Shown piece by piece: positions 43,256 through 43,619 of a DNA stretch of 43,619 nucleotides. Origin of the DNA: JBFMDN01 sp040753915 (GTDB taxonomy: Bacteria; Desulfobacterota; Desulfomonilia; Desulfomonilales; Desulfomonilaceae); assembly GCA_040753915.1 (NCBI GenBank), contig JBFMDN010000048.1, forward strand, positions 1 through 43,619, read 5' to 3'. The translations under genes and the position numbers were made by a program. The notes under the pieces were generated by a model. That model searched no databases. It had not been told where the DNA came from and saw only the letters and a program-made list of their open reading frames with translations. Position 1 is the stretch's first letter. Each line of letters starts with the position of its first letter.

Positions 43256-43278
43256 GCCCCGCACGGATTCTGCGGGGC
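43256..43278 (+). terminator. Hairpin after the 54-aa gene
   Basis: GCCCCGCA-CGGATTC-TGCGGGGC, eight perfect pairs with a 7-base loop, just after the stop codon. No T-run; TCTTCAC follows two bases later. Confidence 0.55.
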
Positions 43279-43519
43279 GCTCTTCACAGTTGAAAGCCGG
43301 CCATCATCATTGGGAACCGCTATCTAGCCCAGTTTACGAACTGCACCCATACCGGTTTCACGTACTTTGCTCTGGCTTAGTGTTCTGTGGCACAAATACG
43401 GTCGCGTATTCAGGGGCCTTTCTCCATTTGCTTAGTGGTCGACGGCACAAATGCGGTACTATGTCTGCACCGTGGGGTACGTGGTGAGCGCATCGTTGGC
43501 ACTTTAGGGGCGGGCCTTG
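43279..43519. other. Intergenic, no gene
   Basis: Contains two related strings GGCACAAATACGGTCGC (43390) and GGCACAAATGCGGTAC (43443), the first echoed at 3243. No coding sequence or promoter recognised. Confidence 0.45.
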
Positions 43520-43619
43520 GAAAGTGTCTCAAAAGCCGGCAGTCCGTGATGATCGTGGCACACCCCCTCACCCTGACCCTCTCCCCCGAAGCGGAGGAGA
43601 GGGGATTCTTCCGGCTCCC
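43520..43619 (+). repeat. R1 repeat copy f, cut by window end
   Basis: Starts GAAAGTGTCTCAAAAGCCGG and continues into the first hairpin. Bases 43547-43619 match 1-74 nearly exactly (a G/A and an A/G difference), same orientation, so both window edges are in the same repeat. Confidence 0.85.

Noticed and set aside
43390..43410. Sigma-54 promoter at TGGCAC
   Set aside because: The spacing to a GC element does not fit the -24/-12 pattern (GG-N10-GC).

Overview
The window looks like a chromosomal segment from a deltaproteobacterial (Desulfobacterota) anaerobe, possibly near Desulfomonile or the Syntrophobacteria. This rests on protein style (PilS/PilR pair, several PAS/sigma-54 regulators, a DUF362-ferredoxin protein, a tungstate transporter), moderately high GC and the density of small intergenic repeats; it is an inference, since no rRNA or other phylogenetic marker was used beyond gyrA and lipA. 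No rRNA, tRNA or CRISPR array was seen. Both window ends lie in the same repeat (R1, same orientation), so the window is probably a contig broken at repeats.

Layout. 1-3111: leftward genes for a specialised NusG paralogue and a tungstate-type ABC transporter (tupB, tupC) without its binding protein. 3692-6520: rightward polysaccharide flippase and a CBS-CBS-ACT-UspA protein. 6521-7330: repeat-filled gap with an R1 element interrupted by a 170-bp mobile element. 7394-10670: leftward operon of receiver protein, PAS histidine kinase and a CBS-ACT paralogue. 11310-16042: ankyrin protein, then gyrA, archease and a PAP2 phosphatase. 16446-18895: trmO, a secreted protein with a strong promoter, and several repeats. 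18896-23028: sigma-54 activator, an NhaA antiporter fused in frame to a CheY-like receiver, and a small membrane protein. 23212-30002: acyl-CoA synthetase-like protein, PilS/PilR-type pair, PyrF-like protein and DUF362-ferredoxin protein. 30003-32600: accessory zone with a haloalkane dehalogenase pseudogene, a toxin-antitoxin pair, a transposase fragment, a secreted Q/Y/P-rich protein and an 80-bp duplicated segment. 32624-37104: zinc-ribbon membrane protein, M20 peptidase, Spy-like protein, two hypothetical/pentapeptide genes and a small cysteine-rich secreted protein. 37355-41758: RNase J, LeuB and, divergently, LipA behind an apparent attenuator leader. 41863-43619: two tiny genes within a second repeat cluster holding the other copy of the 170-bp element.

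How it fits together. The largest theme is signalling: two receiver-kinase sets, one stand-alone sigma-54 activator, two CBS-ACT sensors and a receiver attached to an ion antiporter. The receivers of 10236-10670 and of the NhaA fusion resemble each other, and the CBS-ACT modules of 5327-6520 and 7394-8080 are clear paralogues, so this may be one family of energy- or ion-sensing regulators that has spread locally. The rest is housekeeping (gyrA, trmO, rnj, leuB, lipA) between repeat-rich gaps.

The most noteworthy items are: the 170-bp element, present in two copies differing at one base, each with 12-bp inverted ends and an 11-bp target duplication, both inserted in hairpin stems of R1; the NhaA-receiver fusion with an ideal internal ribosome-binding site; and the promoter, short reading frame and terminator ahead of lipA with a competing antiterminator pairing.
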